From contig NZ_JACHTC010000002.1 in NCBI RefSeq assembly GCF_014145635.1, forward strand, positions 310,001-374,000: a DNA stretch of 64,000 nt, written 5' to 3'. This document shows positions 1 to 9,403 of the stretch, in pieces (position 1 is the stretch's first letter; each line of letters starts with the position of its first letter). The notes below the pieces were generated by a model, which ran no database searches, was not told the DNA's origin, and saw nothing but the letters and a program-made list of their open reading frames with translations. Source of the stretch: Myroides sp. WP-1. Lineage in GTDB: Bacteria > Bacteroidota > Bacteroidia > Flavobacteriales > Flavobacteriaceae. The position numbers were made by a program, and so were the translations under genes.

Positions 1-362
1 ATATGTAAAGTGAATCAAAATTGCAATTTTAGCTTTAAAAAAGTCCGTAAACACGTTGATTGTATTGAATTTCACAATAATCAAATAAACGCAAATGACG
101 CATTTTTAATTTAAAACTAAGTTTTGATTTTGTGTTAAATAGAGTAGAAGAGTGCTTTTTATAACGAATAAGCGCAAGTTATAAGGAATAAAGTGAGTTT
201 TATTCTTAATTTGAGAGAGGTCTTTAAATGGGTGGAAGAAATAGGTGATCGATTCTTTTTGTATTTTAACTTATTGATATAGTGGTGTTTGTGTTTTTAA
301 GCAGCTGGGTTTAGTTTCCTGAAAAGGCAGTATCTTGCCTGTAAATAAAAAATAGTTTACAT
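1..362. other. AT-rich intergenic lead-in, no gene seen
   Basis: I find no convincing coding frame, RNA gene or terminator in this stretch. It is AT-rich and presumably carries the promoter and leader of the kinase-like gene that starts at 363. A clear TAnnTTTG box could not be assigned. Confidence 0.5.
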
Positions 363-1148
363 ATGACTCAACTAAGGGTGAAAACACTACTACATCCCTT
401 ATATCACGACCAACAAGAAGAATTAACTAATTTAATTGAAAACTATGACGAATTAACTACTTACCTTTTTAAAGGAACTAGAAACTCAATCAAAATTGCC
501 ACCTTATCAACCGGACAACGAGTTGCTATTAAATCCTTTAAAATCCCCAATATTTTTAATCAATATGTGTATAAGTTTTTTAGAAAACCAAAAGGACTGA
601 GATCCTTTGAACATGCTGAAAGATTAAAAAAACTTGGAGTAGCTAATCCACAAGCTGTTGCGTACTTTGAATACAGTACAACCACAAGAATTCGAAATAC
701 CTTTTATATTTCTGTTTTGGTGGATGCCGAATTAACGTATCGCGATTTAATTACCCAAAAGAATTATCCCAATCGGGAAGTGATTTTGGAAGAATTCGTT
801 CGATTTTCTTACGGTTTACATGAGAAAGGGATTAATTTTTTAGATCATTCACCAGGGAATACCCTGATTGAACAAAAAGAAAACGGAGCGTATAAATTTT
901 ATTTGGTAGATTTGAATCGAATGAAATTTGATCAAGTGATGTCATTTACGCATCGCATGAAAAACTTAGCACATCTAACAACCAATATTCAAGATATTGA
1001 AAAGATGGCCGAACACTATGCTCGATTGATCGGAAAAAACTCTAAAGAAGTTTTTATCCGTTTGTGGCTAGAAACCATTAAATTTCAATTTAGATTTTAC
1101 AAGAAAAAAGATTTAAAGTTTAAAATTAAACGATTTTATTTTAGTTAA
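363..1148 (+). CDS. Kdo/WaaP-family lipopolysaccharide kinase-like protein
   Basis: A 261-residue protein with a small protein-kinase-like fold of the WaaP/KdkA/InaA type, which phosphorylates sugars of the lipopolysaccharide core at the inner membrane. Visible motifs are VAIKSF with the probable ATP-binding lysine K57, the catalytic-loop equivalent DHSPGN (D161, N166) and the metal-binding DLNR (D183). There is no signal peptide or membrane segment, so it should be cytoplasmic. It stands alone, with a 22-bp hairpin directly after its stop codon. The family call is good; the exact acceptor sugar is inferred only from the family. Confidence 0.8.
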   Translation: MTQLRVKTLLHPLYHDQQEELTNLIENYDELTTYLFKGTRNSIKIATLSTGQRVAIKSFKIPNIFNQYVYKFFRKPKGLRSFEHAERLKKLGVANPQAVAYFEYSTTTRIRNTFYISVLVDAELTYRDLITQKNYPNREVILEEFVRFSYGLHEKGINFLDHSPGNTLIEQKENGAYKFYLVDLNRMKFDQVMSFTHRMKNLAHLTTNIQDIEKMAEHYARLIGKNSKEVFIRLWLETIKFQFRFYKKKDLKFKIKRFYFS

Positions 1149-1200
1149 GAGAGAGGAGAGAAGAGAGAGGTCTTCTTTCCTCTCTCTTCTTTCCTCTCTC
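1149..1200 (+). terminator. Homopurine/homopyrimidine hairpin directly after stop
   Basis: The left arm at 1149-1170 contains only G and A. It pairs with 1179-1200 over 22 positions, all Watson-Crick except one G-U, around an 8-base pyrimidine loop. It begins at the first base after the TAA stop. No T tract follows, so it may be an mRNA-end stabiliser or a mirror-type element rather than a classic terminator. Confidence 0.6.
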
Positions 1201-1248
1201 CAAATAAAAGAAATAAGATTATTTTTGTATCGTAAACATTAAGAGGAT

Positions 1249-2388
1249 ATGAAAAAAATAGCTTTTTATCTTTTAGGATGCATGACATTGCTTTTGTTTG
1301 TTGCTTGTAAGGATAAACCAACAGCCGCAATAGAACAAGTAACACAGCAATCGCTTATTACCTATGCAAAGGGATTTACCCTAGCTTCCTATGATGACTT
1401 TTACGTTGTGCGAATCACACAACCTTGGGTGGGTGCAAAAGAACAATTTACCTATGTCTTGAAGAGAGAACAAGCGCAAGTTCCTGACTCTTTGCTTCAA
1501 TATACTCAAGTTCAAATTCCGATTCAAACAATAGCTTGTACTTCTACTACACATATTCCCGCTTTGGATGTGCTAGATAAAGTTTCTTCTCTTATTGGGT
1601 TTGCCGGATTAGATTATATCTCAACACAGTCTGTTCGAGATCGAATAGAACAAGGGAGTGTTCAAGAGCTAGGACAAAATGAAGCCTTGAATGTTGAAAC
1701 GCTCATTGATTTACAACCAGATGTTTTGATGACTTTTGCTATGGATCATTCCAATAAAGCACTACAAACTATTGAACAAGCGGGAATTCCTGTTTTATAC
1801 AATGGAGATTGGACAGAGCAAAATCCGCTGGGAAAGGCAGAATGGATTAAGTTGTTTGGCGTTTTATTTGATAGAGAAGCGGAAGCTAATCAATTTTTTA
1901 ATCAAATAGTAAAGGATTATACTTTGACTTTACAAGTAGTAGAAAACATAGAAATTCAACCTACGGTATTGAGTGGTGTGATGTATGGAGATATATGGTA
2001 CTTACCTGAAGGAAACAGTTGGGCAGGAATTTACTTTCAAGATGCACAAGCGAATTACCTTTGGAAGGAAACTCAAGGCACGGGAAGTTTATCCCTTTCT
2101 TTTGAACAAGTTTTGGAAAAAGCACAGCAAGCAGAATATTGGATCAATCCTGGGCATTATGAATCGCTAGCCGATTTAGATGCTGCTAATCCACATTACA
2201 AAGAGTTTGATGCATTTAAAAATAAAAGAGTGTACTCGTTCGCCTCTACAAAAGGATCTACCGGAGGTTCTCTTTTTTATGAACTTGGAGCACTGCGACC
2301 TGATTTGGTTTTGAAAGATTTAATTCACATCCTTCATCCAACGGTATTGCCCAATTATCAACCCTATTTTTATCGACAATTGAAATAA
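1249..2388 (+). CDS. ABC transporter substrate-binding lipoprotein (BtuF/FecB-like)
   Basis: A 379-residue periplasmic-binding protein of the cobalamin/siderophore class (peribp_2 fold). The N-terminus is a lipoprotein signal ending FVAC, with C20 as the lipidated cysteine. A 70-90 residue lead segment comes before the binding fold. The fold shows typical elements: IACTSTTHIPALDVL, then IGFAGLDYI, then the LNVETLIDLQPDVLMTF hinge region. The next gene, a permease, starts on the base after this stop codon, so the two are translated together. The ligand (corrinoid, heme or ferric siderophore) cannot be decided. I saw no cobalamin riboswitch in the 100 bases upstream. Confidence 0.85.
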   Translation: MKKIAFYLLGCMTLLLFVACKDKPTAAIEQVTQQSLITYAKGFTLASYDDFYVVRITQPWVGAKEQFTYVLKREQAQVPDSLLQYTQVQIPIQTIACTSTTHIPALDVLDKVSSLIGFAGLDYISTQSVRDRIEQGSVQELGQNEALNVETLIDLQPDVLMTFAMDHSNKALQTIEQAGIPVLYNGDWTEQNPLGKAEWIKLFGVLFDREAEANQFFNQIVKDYTLTLQVVENIEIQPTVLSGVMYGDIWYLPEGNSWAGIYFQDAQANYLWKETQGTGSLSLSFEQVLEKAQQAEYWINPGHYESLADLDAANPHYKEFDAFKNKRVYSFASTKGSTGGSLFYELGALRPDLVLKDLIHILHPTVLPNYQPYFYRQLK

Positions 2389-3402
2389 ATGAAAGTAAAA
2401 AAATTGAGTTGGCTAGTGGGAATAGCGCTACTTCTCGCGTTGTTTATTTTAAATCTGTCTTGGGGAAGTGTGAAGATTCCCTATCTTTCTGTTTGGAATA
2501 TTCTTACAGGACAGGAAGGAGAAAAACCTTCTTGGGAGTATATTGTATTGCACTATCGCTTACCCAAAGCTATTGCAGCCATACTTGTTGGAATTGCATT
2601 ATCTGTTAGTGGAGCTTTGATGCAAACGCTTTTTCGAAATCCTATGGCGGAGTCTTATGTTTTAGGAATTAGTGCTGGTGCGGGATTGGGAGTAGCTCTT
2701 GTTCTACTAGGTGGTACAGTTGTTCCAGCAGTACTAACGTCTTATTTAACCTCAAATTACACGTTGCTTTTAGTTGCTATACTCGGCAGTTTTGTTTTGC
2801 TGTTGTTTATCTTAGCGGTGTCTAATAAGGTTAGAAATTCGATTACAGTGCTTCTTGTAGGACTAATGTTTGGCAGTTTTGCCAATGCCATAATAGCCTT
2901 ATTAACCTATTTTAGTCAAGCAGATCAATTGAAAAAATACGTAGTTTGGATGGCGGGTAGTTTAGGAAATTTAACCCCAGAGATGCTTGTGCTTTTTGGT
3001 ATTGTTGTAAGTATAGGAGTGCTCATGGCTTTGCTTTTGATTCGAAGATTAGATGCTTTGTTGTTGGGCGATGATTACGCTGTCTCTTTGGGAATAAACG
3101 TCAAGCAAACGAGAAATTGGTTGATTATTACAGCGAGTTTATTGGCTGGGGGAGCTACAGCTTTTGTCGGACCTATTGCTTTTATCGGTTTGGCAGTTCC
3201 TCATATCGTTCGAATGCTTTGGAAAAAAAACACCCACCGTACCTTGCTACTGGGTTGTATGTTTTTAGGGAGTATAATAATGCTGTTATGTGATATGTTA
3301 ACGCAAATCGGCAGTAGTACGGTGTTGCCTATCAACGCAATTACAGCATTATTTGGTGCACCAATCGTGGTTGTTCTTCTCTTTAAATACCGCATTTTGT
3401 AG
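2389..3402 (+). CDS. FecCD-family ABC transporter permease (BtuC-like)
   Basis: A 337-residue, highly hydrophobic permease with about nine to ten membrane segments, typical in length for BtuC/FecD. Family signatures include GALMQTLFRNPMAES, the LGISAGAGLGV segment, and GPIAFIGLAVPHIVR near residues 260-275. These are the usual coupling and periplasmic-contact elements. It directly abuts the binding-protein gene (TAA then ATG). No ATP-binding subunit follows, because the next gene is tgt. The ATPase must be encoded elsewhere or borrowed from another system. Confidence 0.88.
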   Translation: MKVKKLSWLVGIALLLALFILNLSWGSVKIPYLSVWNILTGQEGEKPSWEYIVLHYRLPKAIAAILVGIALSVSGALMQTLFRNPMAESYVLGISAGAGLGVALVLLGGTVVPAVLTSYLTSNYTLLLVAILGSFVLLLFILAVSNKVRNSITVLLVGLMFGSFANAIIALLTYFSQADQLKKYVVWMAGSLGNLTPEMLVLFGIVVSIGVLMALLLIRRLDALLLGDDYAVSLGINVKQTRNWLIITASLLAGGATAFVGPIAFIGLAVPHIVRMLWKKNTHRTLLLGCMFLGSIIMLLCDMLTQIGSSTVLPINAITALFGAPIVVVLLFKYRIL

Positions 3403-3449
3403 AAAGTAGAAAAATAGATAAAAACTAGGGCGAATGACTACTTTTAAAT

Positions 3450-3457
3450 TATCTTTG
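3450..3457 (+). promoter_or_regulatory. -7 promoter box (TATCTTTG) of tgt
   Basis: An exact match to the Bacteroidota -7 consensus TAnnTTTG, 19 bases before the tgt start codon. No convincing -33 TTTG was seen. Confidence 0.5.
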
Positions 3458-3476
3458 CAAGTTGTAAATAGATAAT

Positions 3477-4607
3477 ATGAAGTTCGAATTATTACATACT
3501 GATGTTCAGTCACGTGCACGTGCTGGAAAAATTACTACGGATCACGGTGTAATTGAAACACCTATCTTTATGCCTGTTGGAACAGTTGCAACAGTAAAAG
3601 GAGTACATCAAAGAGAGTTAAAAGAGGAAATAAATCCCGATATTATTTTGGGAAATACCTATCACTTGTATTTACGTCCAAAAGTAGAAATTTTAAAGCA
3701 AGCAGGTGGTTTGCATAAATTTATGAATTGGGACCGCAATATCTTAACCGATAGTGGGGGATTCCAAGTGTATTCTCTCTCAGCTAATAGAAAAATCAAA
3801 GAAGAAGGAGTGAAGTTTAAATCTCACATTGACGGTTCATATCACTTTTTTTCTCCTGAGAATGTAATGGAAATCCAACGCGCAATCGGGGCAGATATTA
3901 TCATGGCGTTTGATGAGTGTACACCTTATCCTTGCGATTATCGCTACGCGAAACGCTCTATGCACATGACGCACCGTTGGTTAGATCGCTGTGTGACACA
4001 CTTTAATAAAACACCTGAACTTTACGGGTATTCACAAGCGTTATTTCCAATTGTACAGGGAAGTACATATAAAGATTTACGTCAACAATCAGCTGAGTAC
4101 ATTGCGAATGTTGGAGCAGAAGGAAATGCTATTGGAGGATTATCGGTAGGAGAACCCGCAGAAGAAATGTACGCAATGACTGATGTGGTAACTTCTATTT
4201 TACCTGTAGATAAACCTCGTTATTTAATGGGGGTAGGAACACCAATTAATATTTTAGAAAATATTGCCCTTGGAGTGGATATGTTTGACTGTGTAATGCC
4301 AACGCGAAACGCAAGAAACGGGATGTTATTTACAGCCAATGGTATCATTAATATTAAAAATAAAAAATGGGAGGATGATTTTTCTCCTATTGACGAAATG
4401 GGACATACTTGGGTAGATACAGAATACTCAAAAGCCTATTTACGCCACTTATTTGCTGCTAATGAATCACTAGGAAAGCAAATTGCATCAATTCACAACT
4501 TAGGTTTTTATATGTGGTTGGTACGCGAGGCGCGTCAACAAATCCTAGCAGGAACATTTGCTGCATGGAAAAATAAAATGGTAAAGCAGTTAGGAGAAAG
4601 ATTGTAA
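3477..4607 (+). CDS. tgt: tRNA-guanine(34) transglycosylase
   Basis: A 376-residue enzyme that exchanges guanine for preQ1 at the wobble position of GUN-anticodon tRNAs on the way to queuosine. Diagnostic motifs are ARAGKITTDHG at the N-terminus, DSGGFQVYS with the base aspartate, the GGLSVGEP loop, and GVDMFDCVMPTRNARNG, which holds the nucleophile aspartate. Unusually, the C-terminal zinc site is not recognisable. The segment before SKAYLRHL reads DFSPIDEMGHTWVDTEY, with no CxCxxC. From memory other Flavobacteria look the same, so it is probably lineage-typical. It has its own promoter and is followed 37 bases later by a permease gene. Confidence 0.95.
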   Translation: MKFELLHTDVQSRARAGKITTDHGVIETPIFMPVGTVATVKGVHQRELKEEINPDIILGNTYHLYLRPKVEILKQAGGLHKFMNWDRNILTDSGGFQVYSLSANRKIKEEGVKFKSHIDGSYHFFSPENVMEIQRAIGADIIMAFDECTPYPCDYRYAKRSMHMTHRWLDRCVTHFNKTPELYGYSQALFPIVQGSTYKDLRQQSAEYIANVGAEGNAIGGLSVGEPAEEMYAMTDVVTSILPVDKPRYLMGVGTPINILENIALGVDMFDCVMPTRNARNGMLFTANGIINIKNKKWEDDFSPIDEMGHTWVDTEYSKAYLRHLFAANESLGKQIASIHNLGFYMWLVREARQQILAGTFAAWKNKMVKQLGERL

Positions 4608-4644
4608 CAAGAAACAAAGGTCAAATAGCAAAAGTAGTTTACAG

Positions 4645-5718
4645 ATGAAAATTATAGATTGGTATATTTTAAAGCGATATTTAGCCACTTTTTTTGTGAT
4701 GCTCTTGCTGTTTGTACCTATTGGTATTGTTATTGACGTCTCGGAAAAAATCAATAAAATCCTCGAAAATAAAGTTCCCGTACAGGCAACAATAATGTAT
4801 TACTTGGATTTTACGGTTTATTTCGCCAATATGTTGTTTCCTATATTTCTGTTTATTTCCATTATTTGGTTTACCTCCAAATTAGCAAATAACACAGAAA
4901 TTGTGGCAATTTTGAGCTCGGGTATTTCCTTTACTCGTTTCTTACGCCCTTATTTAATTGGAGCAACATTAATCTCCCTATTAGCCCTGGCTATGTCGAT
5001 GTATATCGTACCTAGAGCTAGTGCTGGTTATAATGATTTCCGATATAAATATCTCAAAAGAGATGAGGTTCGGGAAAGTCAAAATGTATTCAAACAGATT
5101 AATGCCAACGAGTTTATCTTCGTTAGTAATTTTAACTATGGTAACAATACAGGATATAATTTTACTTTAGAAGAGTTTGAAGAAAATACATTAGTTTCAA
5201 AAATAGAGGCAAAACGCATCGAATGGAACGCTGAAACAAAAATGTATACCTTGTATGACTATTTCAAACGATCAGTAGGAGAAGCTGGAGATAAGCTTGA
5301 ATTTGCTGACGCCAAGGAATTGCAGTTAGAATTTGATATCGACGACCTAAGTCCTGTAGTTTATGCTGCAGAAACCATGACTTTAGGGCAACTAAAGCGA
5401 TTTATTGAAAAAGAACGCATGCGCGGTTCATCAAATATCAATGTTCACTTAGTTGTACTATATAAGAAATACAGTGTACCTGTATCTGCCTTTATTTTGA
5501 CCATTATTGCCGTATCCGTGTCTTCAATGAAGAGACGAGGAGGAATGGGAATTAACTTGGCTATCGGTATTGCGTTGGCCTTTATCTATGTTTTCTTTGA
5601 TAAAATATTCAGTGTGTTAGCGGAAGCTTCTAGTATGTCACCTCTTGTGGCTGTTTGGATTCCCAATGTTACATTTTCAATTTTAGCTATATTTTTATTA
5701 CGAAATGCTCGCAGATAA
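4645..5718 (+). CDS. LptF/LptG-family lipopolysaccharide export permease
   Basis: A 357-residue inner-membrane protein of the YjgP/YjgQ family. With LptB it extracts lipopolysaccharide from the inner membrane and passes it to the periplasmic bridge. It begins with the typical IIDWYILKRYLATFF helix, has about three N-terminal and three C-terminal membrane helices, and a periplasmic beta-jellyroll domain between them (roughly residues 120-260). Whether it is the LptF or the LptG partner cannot be told. Its end overlaps the next gene by 14 bases, implying translational coupling. Confidence 0.88.
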   Translation: MKIIDWYILKRYLATFFVMLLLFVPIGIVIDVSEKINKILENKVPVQATIMYYLDFTVYFANMLFPIFLFISIIWFTSKLANNTEIVAILSSGISFTRFLRPYLIGATLISLLALAMSMYIVPRASAGYNDFRYKYLKRDEVRESQNVFKQINANEFIFVSNFNYGNNTGYNFTLEEFEENTLVSKIEAKRIEWNAETKMYTLYDYFKRSVGEAGDKLEFADAKELQLEFDIDDLSPVVYAAETMTLGQLKRFIEKERMRGSSNINVHLVVLYKKYSVPVSAFILTIIAVSVSSMKRRGGMGINLAIGIALAFIYVFFDKIFSVLAEASSMSPLVAVWIPNVTFSILAIFLLRNARR

Positions 5719-6598
5719 CGTTAAAAGTCATTTGCTGTTGCACCTCATTGTTTTTGTATGGGGGTTTACAGCTATTCTAGGAAATTTAATTACGCTAGAA
5801 GCATTGCCATTGGTTTGGTATCGCATTGTCATTGCCGTGATTACTTTACTTATTTTGTTTGCCTTTAAACGACAAACACTTAAAGAAAGTAAAGGAAATA
5901 TTATGAAGTTTTTAGCCGCAGGTGTAGTTATTGCATTGCATTGGCTAACTTTTTTCTGGGCAATTAAAATATCTAATGTATCGGTTACTTTAGCTTGTCT
6001 GTCGACAGGTGCATTCTTTACTTCTATTTTAGAACCTATTTTCTATAGAAGAAAAGTTATCGCTTACGAAGTTTTGTTCGGTTTTATGGTGGTATGTGCA
6101 CTAGCGCTTATTTTTAGCGTGAGTATGGAATATATCCAAGGTATTATCTTGGCCCTAATTTCGGCGTGTTTATCAGCGATGTTTTCGATTATTAACGGAA
6201 AATTTGCCAAACAAGCATCAGCCTCTATCATCACATTCTATGAAATGGTCGGAGGAGTATTGATCTTGTCTTTGTATTTGTTGTTTAGCGGTGGGTTTAC
6301 AGCAGAATTTTTTACCGTAGCAACTTCGGATTGGCTGTGGTTGTTAGTGTTGGGTACTTTTTGTACTGCTTTTGCTTTCATCGGCTCCGTTTATGTAATG
6401 AAGTATATTACGCCCTTTACCGTAATGCTTACCGTTAACCTTGAACCCGTATACGGAATCTTGTTAGCCATCCTTATTTTTAAAGACAGTGAGAAAATGA
6501 GCACCGAATTTTACATCGGAGCACTATTAATATTGAGTACAGTAGTATTAAATGCTATTGTTAAAAACAGGAAAAAGATAAAAGTTAGCGAAATATAG
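5705..6598 (+). CDS. EamA/DMT-family drug/metabolite transporter
   Basis: A 297-residue protein of ten hydrophobic helices in two EamA repeats of five, the normal form of this exporter family. The first helix carries the family-typical HLIVFVWGFTAILG, and the second repeat starts near residue 145. It overlaps the preceding LPS permease gene by 14 bases and is probably co-transcribed with it. Substrate is unknown; the family exports amino acids, metabolites or nucleotide sugars. Confidence 0.85.
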   Translation: MLADNVKSHLLLHLIVFVWGFTAILGNLITLEALPLVWYRIVIAVITLLILFAFKRQTLKESKGNIMKFLAAGVVIALHWLTFFWAIKISNVSVTLACLSTGAFFTSILEPIFYRRKVIAYEVLFGFMVVCALALIFSVSMEYIQGIILALISACLSAMFSIINGKFAKQASASIITFYEMVGGVLILSLYLLFSGGFTAEFFTVATSDWLWLLVLGTFCTAFAFIGSVYVMKYITPFTVMLTVNLEPVYGILLAILIFKDSEKMSTEFYIGALLILSTVVLNAIVKNRKKIKVSEI

Positions 6599-6620
6599 AG
6601 GTCTATATAGAGGAAAATTT

Positions 6621-6628
6621 TATCTTTG
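6621..6628 (+). promoter_or_regulatory. -7 promoter box (TATCTTTG) of accA
   Basis: An exact TAnnTTTG match, 33 bases before the accA start and outside the preceding gene, so accA probably has its own transcript. Confidence 0.5.
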
Positions 6629-6661
6629 TGATTAGTAATTGAAACTAAAAATTATTCATAA

Positions 6662-7615
6662 ATGGAATATTTAGATTTTGAGCTTCCTATTAAAGAACTT
6701 GAGGAGCAGTTAAAAAAATGTACGTTAATCGGGGAAGAATCTGATGTAGATGTATCAACAACTTGCTCACAGATCGAGAAAAAATTAGAAGAGACAAAGA
6801 AAGACATATATAAAAATTTGAGTCCTTGGCAACGCGTACAATTGTCGCGTCACCCAAATAGACCTTATACTGTTGATTATATTAAAGCGCTTTGTGGAGA
6901 TACTTTTTTAGAGCTATTTGGCGATAGAAATGTAAAAGACGACAAAGCAATGATCGGTGGTTTAGGGAAAATTGGAGATCAAAGTTTTATGTTTGTTGGT
7001 CAGCAAAAGGGATTCAACACAAAGACTAGACAGTATAGAAACTTCGGAATGGCTAATCCAGAGGGATATAGAAAAGCTTTGCGTTTGATGCAAATGGCAG
7101 AGAAATTTAATATTCCAATCGTAACTTTAATTGATACTCCAGGTGCATATCCAGGATTAGAAGCTGAAGAAAGAGGTCAAGGAGAAGCAATTGCACGTAA
7201 TATTTATGAAATGTTCCGCATTAAGGTTCCTATCATCTGTATTATTATCGGTGAAGGTGCTTCAGGTGGTGCTTTGGGTATTGGTGTAGGTGACCGTGTA
7301 ACGATGTTGGAAAATACATGGTATTCGGTAATTTCACCAGAATCGTGTTCTTCAATCTTATGGAGAAGTTGGGAGTACAAAGAACAAGCTGCTGAAGCTT
7401 TGAAATTGACTTCATACGATATGAAAAAGAATAAATTAGTAGACGATATCATTGCAGAACCACTAGGTGGAGCACATTCAGATCGTGAAGCTACTTTTGA
7501 ATCAGTGCGCAATTACATTGTAAAAACACACAAAGAACTTGCTAAAACACCATTAGATAAATTACTAGACCAACGCATGGAAAAGTATTTCGAAATGGGA
7601 GAATACAAAAGTTAA
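6662..7615 (+). CDS. accA: Acetyl-CoA carboxylase carboxyltransferase subunit alpha
   Basis: A 317-residue AccA, of usual length. With AccD it transfers CO2 from carboxybiotin to acetyl-CoA, making malonyl-CoA for fatty-acid synthesis. The N-terminal coiled segment (ELEEQLKKC) is followed by the crotonase-like core with [16 protein letters not shown] residues (here [14 protein letters not shown]). It also has the strongly conserved [20 protein letters not shown] and [15 protein letters not shown] oxyanion-hole loops. It is monocistronic here: an own promoter upstream and a strong terminator downstream. The biotin ligase for this enzyme complex lies further along at 15055. Confidence 0.97.
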   Translation: MEYLDFELPIKELEEQLKKCTLIGEESDVDVSTTCSQIEKKLEETKKDIYKNLSPWQRVQLSRHPNRPYTVDYIKALCGDTFLELFGDRNVKDDKAMIGGLGKIGDQSFMFVGQQKGFNTKTRQYRNFGMANPEGYRKALRLMQMAEKFNIPIVTLIDTPGAYPGLEAEERGQGEAIARNIYEMFRIKVPIICIIIGEGASGGALGIGVGDRVTMLENTWYSVISPESCSSILWRSWEYKEQAAEALKLTSYDMKKNKLVDDIIAEPLGGAHSDREATFESVRNYIVKTHKELAKTPLDKLLDQRMEKYFEMGEYKS

Positions 7616-7631
7616 GTATAAAAAATACAAT

Positions 7632-7664
7632 AAAAAAATCCGAGCATTGCTCGGATTTTTTGTG
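7632..7664 (+). terminator. Intrinsic terminator after accA
   Basis: A stem formed by AAATCCGAGC and GCTCGGATTT around a short ATT loop, flanked by an A run and a T run. This is a strong Rho-independent terminator. Confidence 0.85.
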
Positions 7665-7761
7665 CTTTATTATTCCGCTAATCACATTTAAAAAGGTTAT
7701 TTTTATTAAATGTAAAGGAAATACAAGAACAGTCTATTAAAAAAAGAGTTATTTTCGCACT

Positions 7762-9300
7762 ATGGAAAAAGCAAAAGATATACGTACCTATTCCAGTTCT
7801 TTTACTAAAGATGTTATTGCTTTAGAAAAAGGAAAGTTACCGCCTCAAGTCACTGATTTTGAGGAGGCTGTTTTAGGTGCAATGATGATTGATAAGAAAG
7901 GAATCGACGAAGTAATTGACATTCTTCAACCAGATGCCTTTTACAAAGAAGGACATAAGTATATTTTTGAAGCTATCGATCAATTGTTTGTCGGAAATCA
8001 ACCCATCGATTTACTAACTGTTTCAGCTCAATTGCGCAAAAATGCCAAATTAGATTTGGCTGGCGGTGATGCTTATTTGGTTAGCTTGACACAAAAGATC
8101 AGTTCTTCTGCACATATTGAATTTCACTCTCGTGTGATTCTTCAAAAATTTATCCAACGCAGTCTGATTCGTATTTCTAATGAAATTATCGAAGATGCTT
8201 ATGATGAAACTACGGATGTTTTTGATTTGTTGGATAAAGCCGAAGCAAAACTGTACGAAGTTACACAAGGAAACATTAAGAAAAGTTCCGAAACGGCACA
8301 AAGCTTAGTAGCTCAGGCGAAAAAACGAATCGAAGAAATTAGTACCAAAGAGGGATTGAGCGGATTGCCAACTGGTTTTCACAAGTTAGATGAACTTACC
8401 TCAGGATGGCAACCCAGTGACTTGATCATTATTGCTGCACGTCCCGGGATGGGAAAAACGGCATTTGTATTGTCTATGGCGCGTAATATTGCCATTGAAG
8501 CAGGAGCAGGGGTCGCTTTTTTCTCCTTAGAGATGTCTTCCGTACAGTTGATTACGCGTTTGATTTCTTCTGAAACAGGTTTGTCTTCGGAGAAACTTCG
8601 TACCGGGAAATTGGAAAAACACGAATGGGAACAATTGAACGTTAAGGTAAAAGACCTAGAGCGTGCCCCGTTATTTATCGATGATACACCTTCATTGTCT
8701 ATCTTTGATTTACGTGCAAAAGCAAGGCGTTTAGCCTCTCAATATGGTATTAAACTTATTGTTATTGACTATTTACAGCTGATGACAGCTGGAGGAAGTC
8801 AAAAAGGAGGAGGTAACCGTGAACAAGAGATTTCAACGATTTCTCGAAACTTAAAAGCACTAGCAAAAGAGTTAGATATTCCAGTAATTGCCTTATCTCA
8901 GCTATCGCGTGCAGTAGAGACTCGTGGTACATCGAAACGCCCTTTATTGTCGGATTTAAGGGAGTCTGGAGCTATTGAGCAAGATGCGGATATCGTGTCG
9001 TTTATCTATCGTCCGGAGTACTATAAAATTGAAGAATGGGATGATGAGTTCCGTTCGCCTACAGCAGGACAAGCAGAATTCATCGTTGCAAAACACAGAA
9101 ATGGTGGACTAGATAATATTCGCCTGAAGTTCTTAGGTATGTACGGTAAGTTTGACAACTTAGATGAAGATGCTAGAATGGAAGGTTTTCCAGGAGGGGA
9201 TGGAGTATATTCATCAGCAATTAATGAAGGAGGAGCTAATATGACGCAACATTTACCTCCAGCGAGAGATGTGTTTAATGATGATGATGTACCTTTTTAG
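7762..9300 (+). CDS. dnaB: Replicative DNA helicase DnaB
   Basis: A 512-residue hexameric helicase that unwinds the chromosome ahead of the replisome. The N-terminal DnaB domain starts at PPQVTDFEEAVLGAMM, followed by a linker and the RecA-like motor. The motor carries ARPGMGKTAF (Walker A), FFSLEMSS, the DYLQLM Walker B region and the SRAVETRGTSKRPLLSDLRESGAIEQDAD arm. No intein interrupts it. The C-terminal tail is acidic (NDDDVPF). It sits alone between two hairpins. The start ATG follows an A-rich leader. Confidence 0.97.
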   Translation: MEKAKDIRTYSSSFTKDVIALEKGKLPPQVTDFEEAVLGAMMIDKKGIDEVIDILQPDAFYKEGHKYIFEAIDQLFVGNQPIDLLTVSAQLRKNAKLDLAGGDAYLVSLTQKISSSAHIEFHSRVILQKFIQRSLIRISNEIIEDAYDETTDVFDLLDKAEAKLYEVTQGNIKKSSETAQSLVAQAKKRIEEISTKEGLSGLPTGFHKLDELTSGWQPSDLIIIAARPGMGKTAFVLSMARNIAIEAGAGVAFFSLEMSSVQLITRLISSETGLSSEKLRTGKLEKHEWEQLNVKVKDLERAPLFIDDTPSLSIFDLRAKARRLASQYGIKLIVIDYLQLMTAGGSQKGGGNREQEISTISRNLKALAKELDIPVIALSQLSRAVETRGTSKRPLLSDLRESGAIEQDADIVSFIYRPEYYKIEEWDDEFRSPTAGQAEFIVAKHRNGGLDNIRLKFLGMYGKFDNLDEDARMEGFPGGDGVYSSAINEGGANMTQHLPPARDVFNDDDVPF

Positions 9301-9350
9301 TTAACTGTTAACGGTTTACAGTTTTTAGATTTGGTAAACAACGAACATAA

Positions 9351-9396
9351 ACAAATAAAAAAGGCGAAAGAGTTATCTTTCGCCTTTTTTATTTGT
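9351..9396. terminator. Bidirectional terminator between dnaB and the SOD gene
   Basis: A perfect 20-bp stem (9351-9370 with 9377-9396) around a 6-base loop. A runs lie on the left arm and T runs on the right, so it can stop transcription from both converging genes. Confidence 0.88.
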
Positions 9397-9403
9397 TTAT
9401 TCA

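Noticed and set aside
1145..1345. 66-codon minus-strand frame over the homopurine hairpin
   Set aside because: It covers a GA-rich hairpin and the antisense of a lipoprotein signal; no independent support.
3403..3476. preQ1 riboswitch before tgt
   Set aside because: Only 74 bases upstream and no recognisable preQ1 aptamer pattern; a plain TATCTTTG promoter box explains it.
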